DNA of 39,916 nucleotides from Cyclobacteriaceae bacterium (lineage in GTDB: Bacteria; Bacteroidota; Bacteroidia; Cytophagales; Cyclobacteriaceae): positions 1 to 39,916 of the forward strand of contig JALONI010000018.1 in assembly GCA_025455015.1 (NCBI GenBank), in the 5' to 3' direction. Shown piece by piece: positions 1 through 8,448 of the stretch (position 1 is its first letter; each line of letters begins with the position of its first letter). The translations under genes and the position numbers were made by a program. The notes beneath the pieces were generated by a model. The model searched no databases and was not told where the DNA came from. It saw only the letters and a program-made list of their open reading frames with translations.

Positions 1-2721
1 CCGCTGGTGCTGTATTTCGCGCAGGTCTTTTTCAAATTGGTCGATTTCGCCACGGCCCGAGTAATACTCTTTTTCGGCTTCGCTCAACCCTTTCTCCATC
101 TCTTCTTTTTCGGCATACATGCCGATGAGTTGGTCATCGCTGTTTTGGGTGGTCTCAATCGTGATTTTGATTTCCTCTTCGTTGGCGCGCAGTTCGTGCG
201 TGTTGGTTTCAATGCGCACGCTGCTTTGCTCCATCGACTCCTGCTTGAAGCGTATCTCTTGCTCTACACTCTTCACCCGGTTTTCCTGCTGGTGAAAGAA
301 GATGTTTTGCTCGTTATAGGCAGCCGATTTTTGGCTGAGCAGTTCGTTCTGGCTGGCCAACTGGGTGGCCAGGGTTTTCATCTTTTCTTCGTGCTGGGCC
401 AGCTCGTGTTGCGCGGCTTGTGCTTTCGGCTTCAGGTCGTCCAATTCAACCAGCAATGAGTCGATTTTTTCGGCAATGTCTTCCCTGCGCAAATCGGCAC
501 TGTTGAGCAGGGTGGCAAACTGCTCTTGTTTGGTCTTCACGGAGATGTACTCATCGCTCACCAGCTTGATGGCGGAAAATGCCTCGTCAATTTGTTGCTT
601 CAACGTGTTGTTGCGCAAGCGCTCCAGCTCGCGCTGGCGATCCATCAATGAGTGGCGAATGTCCTCTACCTTTTTGGTCAGGTCTTTGATTTCCTTGTCG
701 AGCTTTTCCAGGTTTTTAGCCCGTCCGATTTTCTTCCCCTCAAACAAGCCCACGCTGCCACCCGACAGACTGAATTTGCGCTTGGTGACCTTGCCGCTCT
801 TGGTGATGAAGACGCTCTCATCCCCGGCAGGGAGGCTTTTGACATCGCCTTCAAACACATACACCCGGTCCAAAATATACGCCATCAGTTTGGTGTACTT
901 CGGGTCAAACTCGATGATTTGTGTGGCCGGAAAGGCGTTGGGGTACATCTGAATCGGTGACGGCTGAAAGCGCTCAAAGCTGTCGAGGATAAAGAAATTG
1001 GCTTTGCCTTTGCTGGCATCGCTCAAAATATTGATGGCCTCGTAAGCTTCCGCTTCGTGCTCCACGATGTAGTAGTTTAGATACGGCTCCAGGAAGTTTT
1101 CAATGGCCACGCGGTACTCTTCGCTGGTGCCAATGATGTCAGAAAGGAGCGGGGCGTTTTTGGTCCAACCTACGTTCTTTTTCAAAAACTTGATGGCTTC
1201 AGGGAAGCCCTCGAGGTTTTCGACCAGCGATTTGGTAAGCTGATACTCGTTTTGGCGCGCGTCCAGCTTGCGGCCGTTCTCAGTCATCTCTTCGCGTATC
1301 ATCTCAATGGTTTTCTCCAAGGAGCTGATGCGCTGGCGCATGTCTTCTTCTTCGGCCTTTAATTTTTCATGATAGTGCGTTTTGCCGGCCACTTCTTCTT
1401 GCAGAAACACCAGCTTCTTTTCAAACTCAGCCAGGCTGGCGCTCTGCTGGCTGGTATCCGAGGCGGTGCGCTCTAACTCTTGCTTAAACGAAGCCACTTG
1501 AATGTCGCGTATTTCTACCGCCTTGTTCAACTGAAATGCCTCTTCCTGCTTGGCGCGATGGATTTGCCGCAGGGCATCGGCCTCGCCCTGCAGGGTGTAA
1601 GTCGAGGCTTTCTGCGAATCGTAGTCGGCCTTCAGGGTGTCCACCTTGGTGATGATCTCTTGCAGGATGGCCTGGGCCGACTCGCGCTCGGTTTCCAGGC
1701 TTTGGATACTGAAGCGGGCGCGTTCGTTGCTTTTTTTGTCCTGGTCGATCTGGTCTTTCAGGTTCGCGACCCGATCATTCAAAAATCGCAGGCGTTCGTT
1801 TTTAATCTGCTTCTCGCTTTCGTACTGCCGTATCTTCGAAACGTGTTCATTGATGGCCTTTTGACGCGAGGCCAGCGTTTTTTCTTTGATGATCAGCTCC
1901 GCCTTCGACTTTTCGATCAGCGCTTCTTTTTCGCCAATCTCAGCCGCCAGTTTCGTTTTGCGGTCATGTTCTCCTTCCACCTGCTTGCTGATGGTGTTGA
2001 ACTTTTCCTTTTGCTTGTTTACCACCACCTTGGCCAGGTGTATACTCTTCTCTTTGTAATCTTCTTTGATTTTGTAGTACGCCTCGGTTTGCTTGGCTTG
2101 TTTCTCCAGGCTCTTCATGTTTTTTTCAATTTCAAACAGCAAGTCTTCCACGCGCTCCAGGTCGGCATCGGTGTCTTCCAGTTTTTTCAGCGTTTCCTTT
2201 TTGCGTTTTTTGAACTTCGAAATACCGGCCGCTTCTTCAAACAGCATCCTGCGCGAGTTGTCGCGGTCGTTCAAAATGTCATCCACCATGCCCAACTCGA
2301 TGATGGCATAGCTGTTGGAGGCCACGCCCGTATCCAAAAACAAGTTGGTGATGTCTTTCAATCGGCACTCGACACCGTTCAGCAGATATTCGCTTTCGCC
2401 CGAGCGGTACAGCCTGCGCGTAATGGTTACTTGCGAGTACTCGGTGGGCAGCAGGTTTTTGGTGTTGTTGATCGTGAGCGACACTTCAGCCATTTGCTGG
2501 GGCGAGCGGCCGCTGGTGCCGTTGAAGATCACGTTCTCCATTTTCTCGGAGCGCAAAGCACTGGTTTTCTGTTCGCCCAACACCCAGCGGATGGAGTCCA
2601 CCACGTTGGATTTGCCGCAGCCATTAGGCCCTACGATGCCCGTGATGCCCTCGTCAAAATTGATTACGATCTTGTCCGCAAAACTTTTGAAACCCTTGAT
2701 TTCGAGCTTGGATAACTGCAT
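1..2721 (-). CDS. smc: Chromosome segregation ATPase SMC (3' end cut by window)
   Basis: SMC forms a dimeric ring that compacts and segregates the chromosome with ScpA and ScpB. The first 907 residues are present. The N-terminal ATPase half-head carries a clear Walker A, GPNGCGKS at residues 31-38, preceded by the family opening LEIKGFKSFADK. A long coiled coil follows, then the hinge from about residue 517 (GWTKNAPLLSDI) to about 665, then the returning coil. The C-terminal half-head (signature and Walker B) lies beyond base 1, so completeness cannot be judged; family members are about 1,170-1,190 residues. The ATG at 2721 gives the standard N-terminus MQLSKLEIKGF. An exact TATATTTG promoter element lies 42 bases upstream. 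It is transcribed divergently from the small gene at 2926. Confidence 0.96.
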   Translation of the reverse strand, partial: MQLSKLEIKGFKSFADKIVINFDEGITGIVGPNGCGKSNVVDSIRWVLGEQKTSALRSEKMENVIFNGTSGRSPQQMAEVSLTINNTKNLLPTEYSQVTITRRLYRSGESEYLLNGVECRLKDITNLFLDTGVASNSYAIIELGMVDDILNDRDNSRRMLFEEAAGISKFKKRKKETLKKLEDTDADLERVEDLLFEIEKNMKSLEKQAKQTEAYYKIKEDYKEKSIHLAKVVVNKQKEKFNTISKQVEGEHDRKTKLAAEIGEKEALIEKSKAELIIKEKTLASRQKAINEHVSKIRQYESEKQIKNERLRFLNDRVANLKDQIDQDKKSNERARFSIQSLETERESAQAILQEIITKVDTLKADYDSQKASTYTLQGEADALRQIHRAKQEEAFQLNKAVEIRDIQVASFKQELERTASDTSQQSASLAEFEKKLVFLQEEVAGKTHYHEKLKAEEEDMRQRISSLEKTIEMIREEMTENGRKLDARQNEYQLTKSLVENLEGFPEAIKFLKKNVGWTKNAPLLSDIIGTSEEYRVAIENFLEPYLNYYIVEHEAEAYEAINILSDASKGKANFFILDSFERFQPSPIQMYPNAFPATQIIEFDPKYTKLMAYILDRVYVFEGDVKSLPAGDESVFITKSGKVTKRKFSLSGGSVGLFEGKKIGRAKNLEKLDKEIKDLTKKVEDIRHSLMDRQRELERLRNNTLKQQIDEAFSAIKLVSDEYISVKTKQEQFATLLNSADLRREDIAEKIDSLLVELDDLKPKAQAAQHELAQHEEKMKTLATQLASQNELLSQKSAAYNEQNIFFHQQENRVKSVEQEIRFKQESMEQSSVRIETNTHELRANEEEIKITIETTQNSDDQLIGMYAEKEEMEKGLSEAEKEYYSGRGEIDQFEKDLREIQHQR

Positions 2722-2762
2722 GAACCGCGAAAATTGATAGTGGTTGTAAAAAATTAAGAGGG

Positions 2763-2770
2763 CAAATATA
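2763..2770 (-). promoter_or_regulatory. Candidate -7 promoter element for smc
   Basis: On the minus strand this reads TATATTTG, an exact match to the Bacteroidota -7 consensus TAnnTTTG. It would give a leader of about 35-37 bases before the smc ATG at 2721. I see no TTG at the usual -33 distance. Confidence 0.45.
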
Positions 2771-2913
2771 GCGGTAGCCCCCACAATTGGAAACGGGTCT
2801 GTTCCCATTCCATCCACATTGTGTGTGTGGATAAGTTTGGGCCGCCTGCCCGGGTGCAGGCTGGTAAAATCGACTAAAAAACGCTTGACGCGATGGGCTG
2901 ACGCGTTTTTGTG

Positions 2914-2921
2914 TTACTTTG
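2914..2921 (+). promoter_or_regulatory. Candidate -7 element, start codon four bases downstream
   Basis: TTACTTTG matches TAnnTTTG with one mismatch. Only four bases separate it from the ATG at 2926, so transcription would begin at or next to the start codon. It could instead be chance, with the true promoter further upstream. Confidence 0.3.
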
Positions 2922-2925
2922 CGGG

Positions 2926-3483
2926 ATGGATAGTTTTTGGATATTTCTGATTATCAGTGCCATCTCGCTCATCGCCCGCGCGTTGGGCGGAAAGAAAAAC
3001 CAACCCGAGCCGGGTGAACGCAGGTATTCGGACGGGGCCCCCACCGAACAGCCCAAGTCATTTGAAGAACTGCTGCGTGAAATTCAGGCCAGCAAAGCCC
3101 CGCAGCCACCCGCCCCTAAGCCCGCGTACGTGCCTCCCTATCAGCCAGGCCCCACCAGCTACGAAACCACCACCACCGAGGTTGAAGACTACGATGATGA
3201 ACTGGAAGACGAAGTAAAGGAACTCGAAAATGCGGACTACGACTACCGCAAAAAGGACAACATCTACGAAGTATACGACAAGGCAAAACGCGAAGCCTTT
3301 GAGCGTGCCTCGCTGGAAGAGACCCTCACCCTGGAGCAAACGGATATGCGGTTTGGGCAGTTCAAGGAATACAAGCGCAAGCCCAAAACGGCCGCGGCAA
3401 ACCCGTATCGGCAAATGATCCGCAACCCGGACAGCTTCAAAAAGGCTTTTATCATAAGCGAAATACTCCAAAGGCGCTTCTAA
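2926..3483 (+). CDS. Conserved hypothetical single-pass membrane protein
   Basis: A 185-residue protein with no function I can name. Residues 1-20 form one hydrophobic segment (MDSFWIFLIISAISLIARAL) with few flanking charges, followed by a Lys/Pro-rich linker, a Pro-rich stretch around residues 65-90, a strongly acidic patch (Glu/Asp/Tyr rich, about 95-120) and a charged helical region. The C-terminus ends in KKAFIISEILQRRF, a short tail I recognise as recurrent in uncharacterised Bacteroidota proteins; it is probably the conserved functional part. An in-frame GTG lies at 2911, but the ATG at 2926 gives the cleaner membrane segment and follows a possible promoter directly. A hairpin and T-run after the stop suggest it is monocistronic. 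Confidence 0.8.
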   Translation: MDSFWIFLIISAISLIARALGGKKNQPEPGERRYSDGAPTEQPKSFEELLREIQASKAPQPPAPKPAYVPPYQPGPTSYETTTTEVEDYDDELEDEVKELENADYDYRKKDNIYEVYDKAKREAFERASLEETLTLEQTDMRFGQFKEYKRKPKTAAANPYRQMIRNPDSFKKAFIISEILQRRF

Positions 3484-3513
3484 AAATAGACGAGAAAGCT
3501 GAAAAACTTACCT

Positions 3514-3537
3514 CAAACCCTTGGTTTGCATTTTTTT
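3514..3537 (+). terminator. Rho-independent terminator candidate after the 2926-3483 gene
   Basis: A perfect six-base stem (CAAACC / GGTTTG) with a three-base loop is followed two bases later by seven Ts. It sits 30 bases after the stop codon at 3483. The stem is short and AT-rich, so strength is uncertain. Confidence 0.45.
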
Positions 3538-3584
3538 GGAGAAGTTTGAAGGCGCGTGTAAACCCGTTTTTTCGATAAAAACTG

Positions 3585-3592
3585 TATTTTTC
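3585..3592 (+). promoter_or_regulatory. Candidate -7 element for the adhesin unit
   Basis: TATTTTTC matches TAnnTTTG at seven of eight positions and lies nine bases before the ATG at 3602, implying a very short leader for the two-gene unit. Confidence 0.3.
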
Positions 3593-3601
3593 TCATTGAT
3601 T

Positions 3602-3958
3602 ATGGTTCGTCTTAGTGGCTTCATCGTATTCCTTGGCGGGATGGTGTGCTCCATGGGTGCATCGGGCCAGCAGCCGTGTGCCGTCAAGATCGACTATGCG
3701 GTGCAGTCGGCCGGGAGATCGCACGATATTTTTCTTGAACTCAAAGAGGGCGAATCGGGTACCGTTACGGCCGAGCTTTACGACCTGTTCAAAGGCAAGG
3801 TGGTGTCCCAAAAAAGCCTGTTTCTCAGCCGGGGCGAGGCTACCCGGGTGTTCACCAAAGCACCGCCCTCCACCTATGTGGTTTACATCAAAACGGATCA
3901 GTGCGCGCGCCCGTTGGGGTTGGGCGGATTGGAGGGCATCAAACTGGGGGAGAAGTGA
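3602..3958 (+). CDS. Small secreted protein coupled to the SprB-type adhesin
   Basis: A 118-residue protein with a signal peptide (hydrophobic residues 4-22, likely cleavage after GASGQ or nearby) and a mature domain of about 95 residues, apparently all-beta. Its stop codon overlaps the start of the downstream adhesin (TGATG), a sign of translational coupling. The mature part resembles the first domain of that adhesin: ELYD-F-G, then R-VF, then PPS-Y-V---KT--C occur in the same order and spacing in both. This suggests a one-domain relative of SprB-type modules, perhaps a chaperone, plug or partner of the adhesin; that role is inference. The open frame extends upstream to 3521, but the ATG at 3602 begins the signal peptide. 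It has no type IX signal of its own. Confidence 0.78.
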   Translation: MVRLSGFIVFLGGMVCSMGASGQQPCAVKIDYAVQSAGRSHDIFLELKEGESGTVTAELYDLFKGKVVSQKSLFLSRGEATRVFTKAPPSTYVVYIKTDQCARPLGLGGLEGIKLGEK

Positions 3959-6900
3959 TGGCGAAACTCTACGCAGGTTGTTTTCTGGTTGCCATCGGGC
4001 TGCTACCCGCTGCGCTTCGGGCGCAGTGCCCCACGGGGGCTACCACGCTGCGCACCAGTACGGACGTGACGTGCTTTGGCGCGAATGATGGCACCATCAC
4101 TGTGGAGTTGGCCGATGGTGCAGCACCGCTGAACTTTGAGTTGTACGATAACTTCCTGGGGACGTTTGTTACCCCCACCGTTACACGCACCGTTGGACCC
4201 TTTAACCGCGTGGTTTTCTCCAATGTTCCACCGTCCATCTACCAAGTGGTGGTTTTCAAAACAGGATGCACGACCCGTGTGATCATCGATCCACCCTTTG
4301 GTTTTGAAATCACAGAGCCCACGGCCTTGGTCGCTTCGGCCACCTTCCAACCCGATTGCGATACCAACCCCATCACAGGCAACGGTTCCATCGATGTTAC
4401 GGTCTCGGGTGGAACCGCGCCTTACACGTACGCGTGGGCGGATGGCCCCACCACACAAGACCGCACCGGCCTCAATGCGGGCAGCTACTCCGTCACCGTG
4501 CGCGATGCCAACAACTGCACAACGAACGTCACCGTGACCATTCCCGTGCCCACCGTGGCCAATGCAGGCCCGGATCAGAGTCTGTGCAACAACGCCACCA
4601 CCCTGGCGGGCAGCGTACCCGGAGCGGGTGAATCCGGACTGTGGACGCTGGTGTCCGGATCGGGCACCATTACCAACAACACCAGTCCCACCACCACGGT
4701 AACCGGGTTGGGGTTTGGCACCAACGTGTTTCGCTGGACCATCACCACCACGGTAGGCCCATGCCCCACGCGACAAGACGAGGTGTCGATTGTAGTGCCG
4801 CCCACGCTCATGGCCACTACCACTTTTGTGAATGTTAGCTGTTTTGGTGGGACAAACGGCTCCATTAACCTGACCGCTACCGGAGGAACCGCGCCCTACA
4901 CGTTTTTGTGGAACGATGGCATCACCACCGAAGACCGCTCGGGCCTGGCCGCGGGCAGCTATTCGCTAACGGTTACCGATACGCGGGGTTGTACGGCCAT
5001 AGCCTCCGTAAACATCACGCAGCCAACCGAATTGTTGCTCTCCACGACCCAGACAAATCCCCTTTGCTTTGGGGCCGCCACCGGAGCCATTGATCTCACC
5101 GTTACGGGAGGCACATTGCCGTATTCGTACGCGTGGTCCAACGGGGCCACTACGCAAGATGTTTCCGGGCTGGTACCGAACACCTATTCTGTTACCGTGA
5201 CGGACGGAAATGGTTGTGTCAAAAACACCTCCGTCATCATCACCTCGCCTACACAGGTAACGTTTACCAGTGTTAAGACGGATGTAAGTTGCAACGGGGG
5301 CAGCGATGGCTCCATCACCGTCACCGCTGCCGGGGGCACCCCGGGCTATCAATACTCGCGCGATAACGGCAGCACCTTTCAGGCATCGCCCTCATTTTCG
5401 GGTTTGACGGCCGGTAGCTACAACGTGCGCGTGCGCGATGCCAATGGTTGTCTGTCAGCCGCCACGGTGGTCAATGTGACACAGCCGGCAGCGCCCGTCT
5501 CCTTTACTTTTGGTTCTGTCGGTGTTTTGTGTTTTGGCGATGCCAATGGCAGCATCACCGTGAATGCCACTGGTGGTACCCCTCCCTATCAATACTCACG
5601 CGACAATGGCACTTCGTTTCAGGCCGGAAATGTATTTTCGGGTTTGGCGGCCGGCAATTATAATGTCTTAGTTCGCGATAGCAAAAACTGCACAACCGTT
5701 GCCTCGGTGGTCAATGTAGGAGGGCCCACCGCTCCGCTCACCTTCACCGCGTCCAAAATCGATGTGCTCTGCCTGGGCGGAAACAACGGATCAATCAGCC
5801 TTACAGCCTCGGGCGGTACGGCCCCGTATTCGTACTCCATCAATGGAGGCTCCAGCTTCGTGGGCACTTCTACGTTTTCGTCTTTGACAGCCAACACGTA
5901 CAATGTGATTGTTCGGGATGCTAACAATTGTGCTTCGGCCCCCACAGCCATCACCATTAACCAGCCTGCCACCAACGTTACGTTTGGTACCGCTGTGGTC
6001 AATGTTGGATGTTTTGGCCAAAGCACCGGGGCGATCACGATCAACGCCTCCGGAGGCACGGCTCCGTACACGTTCTCGTTAAATGGCGGAGCTTTTCAGC
6101 CGTCCAACGTTTTTTCGGGTTTGTCGGCAGGCACCTATTCCATTGCCGTGCGTGATGCGAACAACTGCCCCAATGCCACAGGCAGCGTTTCGGTGACGCA
6201 ACCGGCCGCGGCTTTATCGTTGACCAACACGCAACTGAATGTACTTTGTTTTGGCGAGGCCACCGGTTCGATCACGGTTACTCCTTCGGGGGGCACCGCA
6301 CCCTATGAATTCTCGCGCGATGGTGGTGCTACGTTTCAAACGACCAATACGTTCACGGGCCTGGTGGTGGGCGTGTACCAGCTTTTGGTACGCGATGCCA
6401 ACCTCTGTTTAACCGCGGTAACCAACGCGACTATCACCGGCCCAGCGGCAGCACTTGACTTTAGTTCCGTGCAAACGGCTGTGGCTTGTTTTGGCAATGC
6501 CACCGGCCAGATTGCCGTCACCCCTTCGGGAGGAACCCCCGGCTACACGTACTCGCGCGATGGTGGTACCTCTTTTCAAGCTTCGAATGTCTTCGCGGGG
6601 TTGCCGGCAGGCACTTACTCCATCGTGGTGCAGGACGCGAACAACTGCCGCACGTTGCCCCGTAGTGTTGCCGTTACCGGCCCTTCCGCAGCGGTGTCGT
6701 TTTCCACAGCAGTTACCGGAGTGAATTGTTTCGGTGGCAGCACTGGCGCGATCACAGTGACCGCCTCGGGTGGCACGCCCGAGTATGAATACTCGATTGA
6801 CAATGGAAACTCGTTCGTGCTTGCCGATGTCTTTTCGGGCCTCACTGCGGGTGTATATGATGTGGTGGTACGCGATGGAAACAATTGCACCGCGCCCGTC

Positions 6901-8448
6901 TCGCAGGTGACGATCACACAACCAGCGGCACCGCTGTCAATTTCTGCAGCGCCCACACCCATTGCCTGCTTTGGCGAAACCACGGGACAAATTAACGCCT
7001 CTGCTTCCGGTGGAACAGCTGCTTATGAGTTTTCGCTTGATGGCGGGGCGTTTCAGTCTTCCGGAATTTTTTCGGGTTTGAATGTCAACGCGTACTCGTT
7101 GCAAGTGCGCGATAGCCGCGGCTGTATTGCCTCCACCACGGTCGCGCTTACGCAACCATCTGCCCCGTTGGCCATCGATGCTATTACCGATACGGATGCT
7201 TCGTGTTTGGGAATTGACGATGGCACCGTTGTGGTGTCAAGCGTCACGGGTGGCACGCCTGGTTATGCCTACGCGCTCAATGGCGGAGCGTTCCAACCTT
7301 CCAACACATTTACCGGCCTGGCGGCCGCCACCTACACGGTAGCCGTGCGCGATGCGAACAACTGCCAGACCAGCGCGTCCGTCACCGTAGACAACGCCAT
7401 CCAGTTGGTATTTTCTGCCACGCCCAGTCCGGCCGTTTGCCTGGGCATCAATGACGGTGCCATTGCCTTTTCGGGCGAAAGCGGAGGCACCGGACCGTAC
7501 ACGTACTCGATCGACAATGGGGTCAACTTTGGGCCATCGGCCACCGTTTCAGCGCTGGCTCCGGGCACCTATTCGCTGGTAATCAAAGACGCAGTCAACT
7601 GCCGGTCGGTGCCCGGCACAGTCACGGTGGCTGCCGGCACCGTCATCACCGCCACGGTGGCAACCACCGCGGCATCTTGTGCCAACAATGACGGCACCCT
7701 CGAATTTACCTCCGTGACGGGCGGCACACCGGGCTATGCCTACTCCATCACCGGCCCCGCGGGCCCTTTCATTCCCAATCAAACGATATTCACAGACCTG
7801 GTCTCGACCCCCGGCCCGGCCGGTTATGATGCTGTGGTGCGCGATGTCAACGGATGCTTGTCCGCCACGCAAACAGTGTTGGTGCCCATATCCAATGTGA
7901 TTAACATAGATACGTTGTATGTGAACCGCACGATTTCACTGCCTGACTTACCGACAGGCGCGCTCACCGTTGGCTTGGTAGACGAGGGCAATAGTCCGTA
8001 TGAAGTTGCCCTGGACTTGGTACAGTCTATTCCCTTTGAAGGCAAAACGTTTTCATCCGGCTTTCAACCGGCTGTCGTCAATCCGGCCAATGGCAACTGG
8101 GAAGTGAGCTTTGCGACATTGTTTGCCGGCTTTTACCGCATAACGGTGCGAAATGCGGCCGGGTGCGAGCGTATTTTTGAGAACGTGCAGTTGTTGTTTG
8201 ATACCAACCTCGTGATCCCGAACATTTTCACCCCCAACGGAGATGGCGTCAATGACGTGTTCTACATACGCAACAAGACCGAGTTTACTTCGGTGGTCAT
8301 CACCAACCGGTGGGGCAAGGAAGTATTTTCGTCCAACGACTATCAAAATAACTGGTCGGGTGGCGAGTTGGCGGACGGGGTGTACTACTACCGCATCAAC
8401 ACCGCGGGTCAAACCTTCACGGGGTGGGTGGAGATACTGCGGCACTGA
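3958..8448 (+). CDS. SprB-repeat surface adhesin with gliding-type (CHU_C) T9SS signal
   Basis: A 1,496-residue secreted protein. A signal peptide (residues 1-20, ending ALRAQ) is followed by a divergent N-terminal domain, one SprB-like repeat, a PKD-like module beginning ANAGPDQSLCNN, thirteen further SprB-type repeats of about 70-80 residues (core CFG---G-I-V---GGT-PY, ending AG-Y-V-VRD---C), a linker domain, and an 80-residue C-terminal domain at 1417-1496 starting NLVIPNIFTPNGDGVND. That last domain is the type B sorting signal of the type IX secretion system. SprB of Flavobacterium johnsoniae is the moving gliding adhesin; this one is far smaller, so it may serve gliding, attachment or polymer binding. 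Start choice: the ATG at 3958 overlaps the previous stop and opens the signal peptide. Its last 32 bases overlap the 3' end of menE on the other strand. Confidence 0.93.
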   Translation: MAKLYAGCFLVAIGLLPAALRAQCPTGATTLRTSTDVTCFGANDGTITVELADGAAPLNFELYDNFLGTFVTPTVTRTVGPFNRVVFSNVPPSIYQVVVFKTGCTTRVIIDPPFGFEITEPTALVASATFQPDCDTNPITGNGSIDVTVSGGTAPYTYAWADGPTTQDRTGLNAGSYSVTVRDANNCTTNVTVTIPVPTVANAGPDQSLCNNATTLAGSVPGAGESGLWTLVSGSGTITNNTSPTTTVTGLGFGTNVFRWTITTTVGPCPTRQDEVSIVVPPTLMATTTFVNVSCFGGTNGSINLTATGGTAPYTFLWNDGITTEDRSGLAAGSYSLTVTDTRGCTAIASVNITQPTELLLSTTQTNPLCFGAATGAIDLTVTGGTLPYSYAWSNGATTQDVSGLVPNTYSVTVTDGNGCVKNTSVIITSPTQVTFTSVKTDVSCNGGSDGSITVTAAGGTPGYQYSRDNGSTFQASPSFSGLTAGSYNVRVRDANGCLSAATVVNVTQPAAPVSFTFGSVGVLCFGDANGSITVNATGGTPPYQYSRDNGTSFQAGNVFSGLAAGNYNVLVRDSKNCTTVASVVNVGGPTAPLTFTASKIDVLCLGGNNGSISLTASGGTAPYSYSINGGSSFVGTSTFSSLTANTYNVIVRDANNCASAPTAITINQPATNVTFGTAVVNVGCFGQSTGAITINASGGTAPYTFSLNGGAFQPSNVFSGLSAGTYSIAVRDANNCPNATGSVSVTQPAAALSLTNTQLNVLCFGEATGSITVTPSGGTAPYEFSRDGGATFQTTNTFTGLVVGVYQLLVRDANLCLTAVTNATITGPAAALDFSSVQTAVACFGNATGQIAVTPSGGTPGYTYSRDGGTSFQASNVFAGLPAGTYSIVVQDANNCRTLPRSVAVTGPSAAVSFSTAVTGVNCFGGSTGAITVTASGGTPEYEYSIDNGNSFVLADVFSGLTAGVYDVVVRDGNNCTAPVSQVTITQPAAPLSISAAPTPIACFGETTGQINASASGGTAAYEFSLDGGAFQSSGIFSGLNVNAYSLQVRDSRGCIASTTVALTQPSAPLAIDAITDTDASCLGIDDGTVVVSSVTGGTPGYAYALNGGAFQPSNTFTGLAAATYTVAVRDANNCQTSASVTVDNAIQLVFSATPSPAVCLGINDGAIAFSGESGGTGPYTYSIDNGVNFGPSATVSALAPGTYSLVIKDAVNCRSVPGTVTVAAGTVITATVATTAASCANNDGTLEFTSVTGGTPGYAYSITGPAGPFIPNQTIFTDLVSTPGPAGYDAVVRDVNGCLSATQTVLVPISNVINIDTLYVNRTISLPDLPTGALTVGLVDEGNSPYEVALDLVQSIPFEGKTFSSGFQPAVVNPANGNWEVSFATLFAGFYRITVRNAAGCERIFENVQLLFDTNLVIPNIFTPNGDGVNDVFYIRNKTEFTSVVITNRWGKEVFSSNDYQNNWSGGELADGVYYYRINTAGQTFTGWVEILRH
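4321..7896 (+). repeat. Fourteen SprB-type coding repeats (about 210-245 bp each)
   Basis: Degenerate in-frame repeats inside the adhesin gene, interrupted once by a PKD-like module at roughly 4555-4805. The first three (one before and two after the module) share a W--G--T-D-SGL core; the next eight share a YS-D-G-SFQ---FSGL type core and are about 79 residues each; the last three are more divergent. Boundaries are approximate. The copies differ at many synonymous sites, so this is an old expansion rather than a fresh one. Confidence 0.85.

Noticed and set aside
1480-2715. A 411-codon open frame on the plus strand
   Set aside because: It lies entirely antisense to smc, whose motifs are clear; its Phe/Leu/Val-rich translation is the typical shadow of a coiled-coil gene.
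3058-3471. A 137-codon minus-strand frame opposite the small membrane protein gene
   Set aside because: The plus-strand gene has a better start, a possible promoter, a terminator and a recognisable C-terminal tail; the antisense frame has no such support.
4003-4776. A 257-codon minus-strand frame rich in Gly and Arg within the adhesin gene
   Set aside because: It is a frame shadow of the Thr/Gly-rich SprB repeats; no start signal or known motif supports it.
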